From positions 264,555 through 317,422 of the forward strand of contig DINS01000004.1 of NCBI GenBank assembly GCA_002426015.1: DNA of 52,868 nt. The letters run 5' to 3'. Source of the stretch: Flavobacteriaceae bacterium UBA5534. GTDB lineage: Bacteria; Bacteroidota; Bacteroidia; Flavobacteriales; Flavobacteriaceae. Below are positions 52,801 to 52,868 of the stretch, piece after piece. Positions within the stretch are counted from its first letter, which is position 1. The number at the start of each line of letters is the position of its first letter. The notes below the pieces were generated by a model. That model was not told the DNA's origin, ran no database searches, and saw only the letters and a program-made list of their open reading frames with translations. A program made the position numbers and the translations under genes.

Positions 52801-52868
52801 CTACTGCCATAGTCACTGTTGAAGATACTATCAATCCTACAGCAGTCACTCAAAATATCACAGTGCAA
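49827..52868 (+). CDS. Large secreted repetitive adhesin-like protein, 3'-truncated
   Basis: The frame is open from the ATG at 49827 to the last base (1014 codons, no stop), so the gene continues outside the window. A signal peptide ends TTAVAQT. Residues ~30-100 start a beta-helix-like series (WIGGGANTNWNTLANWSLNAVP); residues ~100-780 hold about 3.6 tandem repeats of 183-185 residues, each with DTTLNNEGTFNIASNGDLWIVQG-type segments. Then comes GTFAPGSSPGTLTVLGTY and an LDIELNG...YDLLAITG segment typical of beta-helix ends, and from residue ~919 HYR-type repeats (PDVLTQDITVQLDASGNASI). It is probably a surface adhesin with a T9SS domain beyond the window. Confidence 0.9.
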   Translation, partial: MKQLLLKIMLLCLVGTTAVAQTNTWIGGGANTNWNTLANWSLNAVPTAANDVVIPTGFTVNQNVAATVKSINLQGNSTLVLTTSFTFTDASTFGPNTVVTWSSGTIDGGGTLTNNGVINLTSAALKVINGDVTLNNAGTFNITSNGDFWIVQGIFNNQATGILDLQADSGNITWSGGNLHVLNNTGIIKKTTSTGEAEIVVEVNNNGGVISVESGTLSFQNTIGKNLTNGTYNVSSGATFDWDGTISLSGVLEGVIDGTLNWNNIVSVATSATFDFSGSGDFNWTNGQLTGGGTLTHIGNLNLTTPSIKYLMGDTTLNNEGTFNIASNGDLWIVQGVFNNEATGIIDLQVDSANISYSGGTSHILNNFGTIKKTNSTGEAQIIVELNNNNGTISVETGVLSFQGADVKNLNNGFYNVFSGATFDWDGTVAGSGTMRGTINGSLNWNNILTIAGNATFDFDGSGDFNWTSNNLTGGGTLTNKSILKLTTTGIKYLIGDTTLNNEGTFNIASNGDFWIVQGIVNNKVNGVIDLQADSGDITWSGGISHVLNNAGIIKRTTSTGEAQIVVEVNNNDGIISVESGTLSFQGTIGKNLTDGTYNVFNGATLDWDGTINLLGTLTGTIDGTLNWNNIVNVAATTSATFNFTGSGSFNWTNSNLSGGGTLINQSTINLTTTALKVITGDTTLNNEGTINITSVGDLWVVQGILNNQASGIIDLQGDNGDISFSGGTSHIFNNFGLLKKSSGASSSTIFTTTTNSGIIDVQTGTLSFNDAYPFNNAVDGIIKGVGTIDLPSPTNYTNNGTFAPGSSPGTLTVLGTYKSTPTSVLDIELNGLTQSTEYDLLAITGTNAVFEGNVNITMGFEANIGNSFTVATVSGLITTKNLMTPIIVDHEGKRYTFDVTYPNDKAVLLTISDKVDIQAPDVLTQDITVQLDASGNASITPLQIDNGSTDNCTLTPNLLFGLDVTTFTCADLGANTVTLTVTDEAGNFADATAIVTVEDTINPTAVTQNITVQ
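50214..52165 (+). repeat. Tandem 549/555-base coding repeats
   Basis: The GGAGA(T/C) landmark recurs at 50214, 50763, 51312 and 51867, spacing 549, 549 and 555. The segment 50752-50820 matches 51301-51369 in 65 of 69 bases. The fourth unit is cut short near 52165. Confidence 0.9.

Noticed and set aside
52277..52849. Leftward ORFs at 52277-52489 and 52616-52849
   Set aside because: Antisense shadows of the open adhesin frame, including its HYR-like part.
1..52868. CRISPR array, transposase or rRNA
   Set aside because: No regularly spaced short repeats with unique spacers, no transposase motif and no rRNA-like sequence were seen; the 11-base units and adhesin repeats are not CRISPR.

Overview
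The window is chromosomal DNA from a member of the Bacteroidota, most likely a marine, aerobic Flavobacteriaceae; the genus cannot be settled from sequence reading alone. The evidence is low GC, absence of Shine-Dalgarno-type ribosome sites, repeated promoters of the Bacteroidota type (TAnnTTTG, twice with TTTG exactly 19 bases upstream), type IX secretion (T9SS) C-terminal sorting domains, and gene families typical of the group (FeoAB with a Cys-rich partner, BrxA, plant-type acyl-ACP desaturase, fused HemC-HemD).

Layout. 1-1.2 kb: 3' end of a secreted T9SS protein. 1.3-5.3 kb: leftward housekeeping genes (PolB-like exonuclease, serine hydrolase, DNA methyltransferase repair protein, CNNM/CBS membrane protein). 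5.4-15.9 kb: the haem locus. hemA, hemC-hemD fusion, hemE, an EI24 membrane protein, a GNAT acetyltransferase, hemF and hemB form a tightly packed leftward operon; an AraC regulator, hemH and a MATE exporter run divergently. hemJ lies 3 kb further on, after a large BNR-propeller protein, and heads a group with a sensor kinase. With hemJ the pathway from glutamyl-tRNA to haem is complete except for hemL. 21.1-28.7 kb: enoyl-CoA hydratase, radical SAM protein, second AraC regulator, HD hydrolase, desaturase plus PlsC (lipid remodelling), lipoprotein, bacilliredoxin. 28.9-35.1 kb: a DnaJ/TerB protein, then a six-gene leftward metal-uptake operon (DtxR/MntR regulator, outer-membrane barrel, binding lipoprotein, ATPase, two permeases). 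Both permeases carry winged-helix-like C-terminal extensions. 35.2-44.0 kb: S9 peptidase, the feoA-feoB-small Cys-rich protein iron operon, a SCO copper chaperone, a T9SS M1 aminopeptidase and the RseP protease. A tRNA-Asn gene follows at 44.07 kb.

44.3-49.7 kb is accessory in character: a DUF2383 protein, a G-rich conserved orphan, a type II restriction-modification pair (5mC methyltransferase with an N-terminal HTH, and an Eco47II/PmeII-like endonuclease) whose 3' ends overlap, a small protein of unknown function and a second PD-(D/E)xK nuclease-like protein. Two intergenic stretches of 360-400 bases here hold inverted repeats and an unexplained hairpin. 49.8 kb to the end: the first 1014 codons of a very large secreted beta-rich adhesin-like protein with 183-185-residue tandem repeats; its 3' end lies outside the window.

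The most interesting points are the paired permease/winged-helix fusions with a matching operator candidate at the regulator promoter, the self-contained restriction-modification module with its own regulatory repeats, the orphan hairpin in a divergent intergenic region, and the tandem-repeat adhesin. No CRISPR array, insertion sequence, rRNA or integrase was seen.
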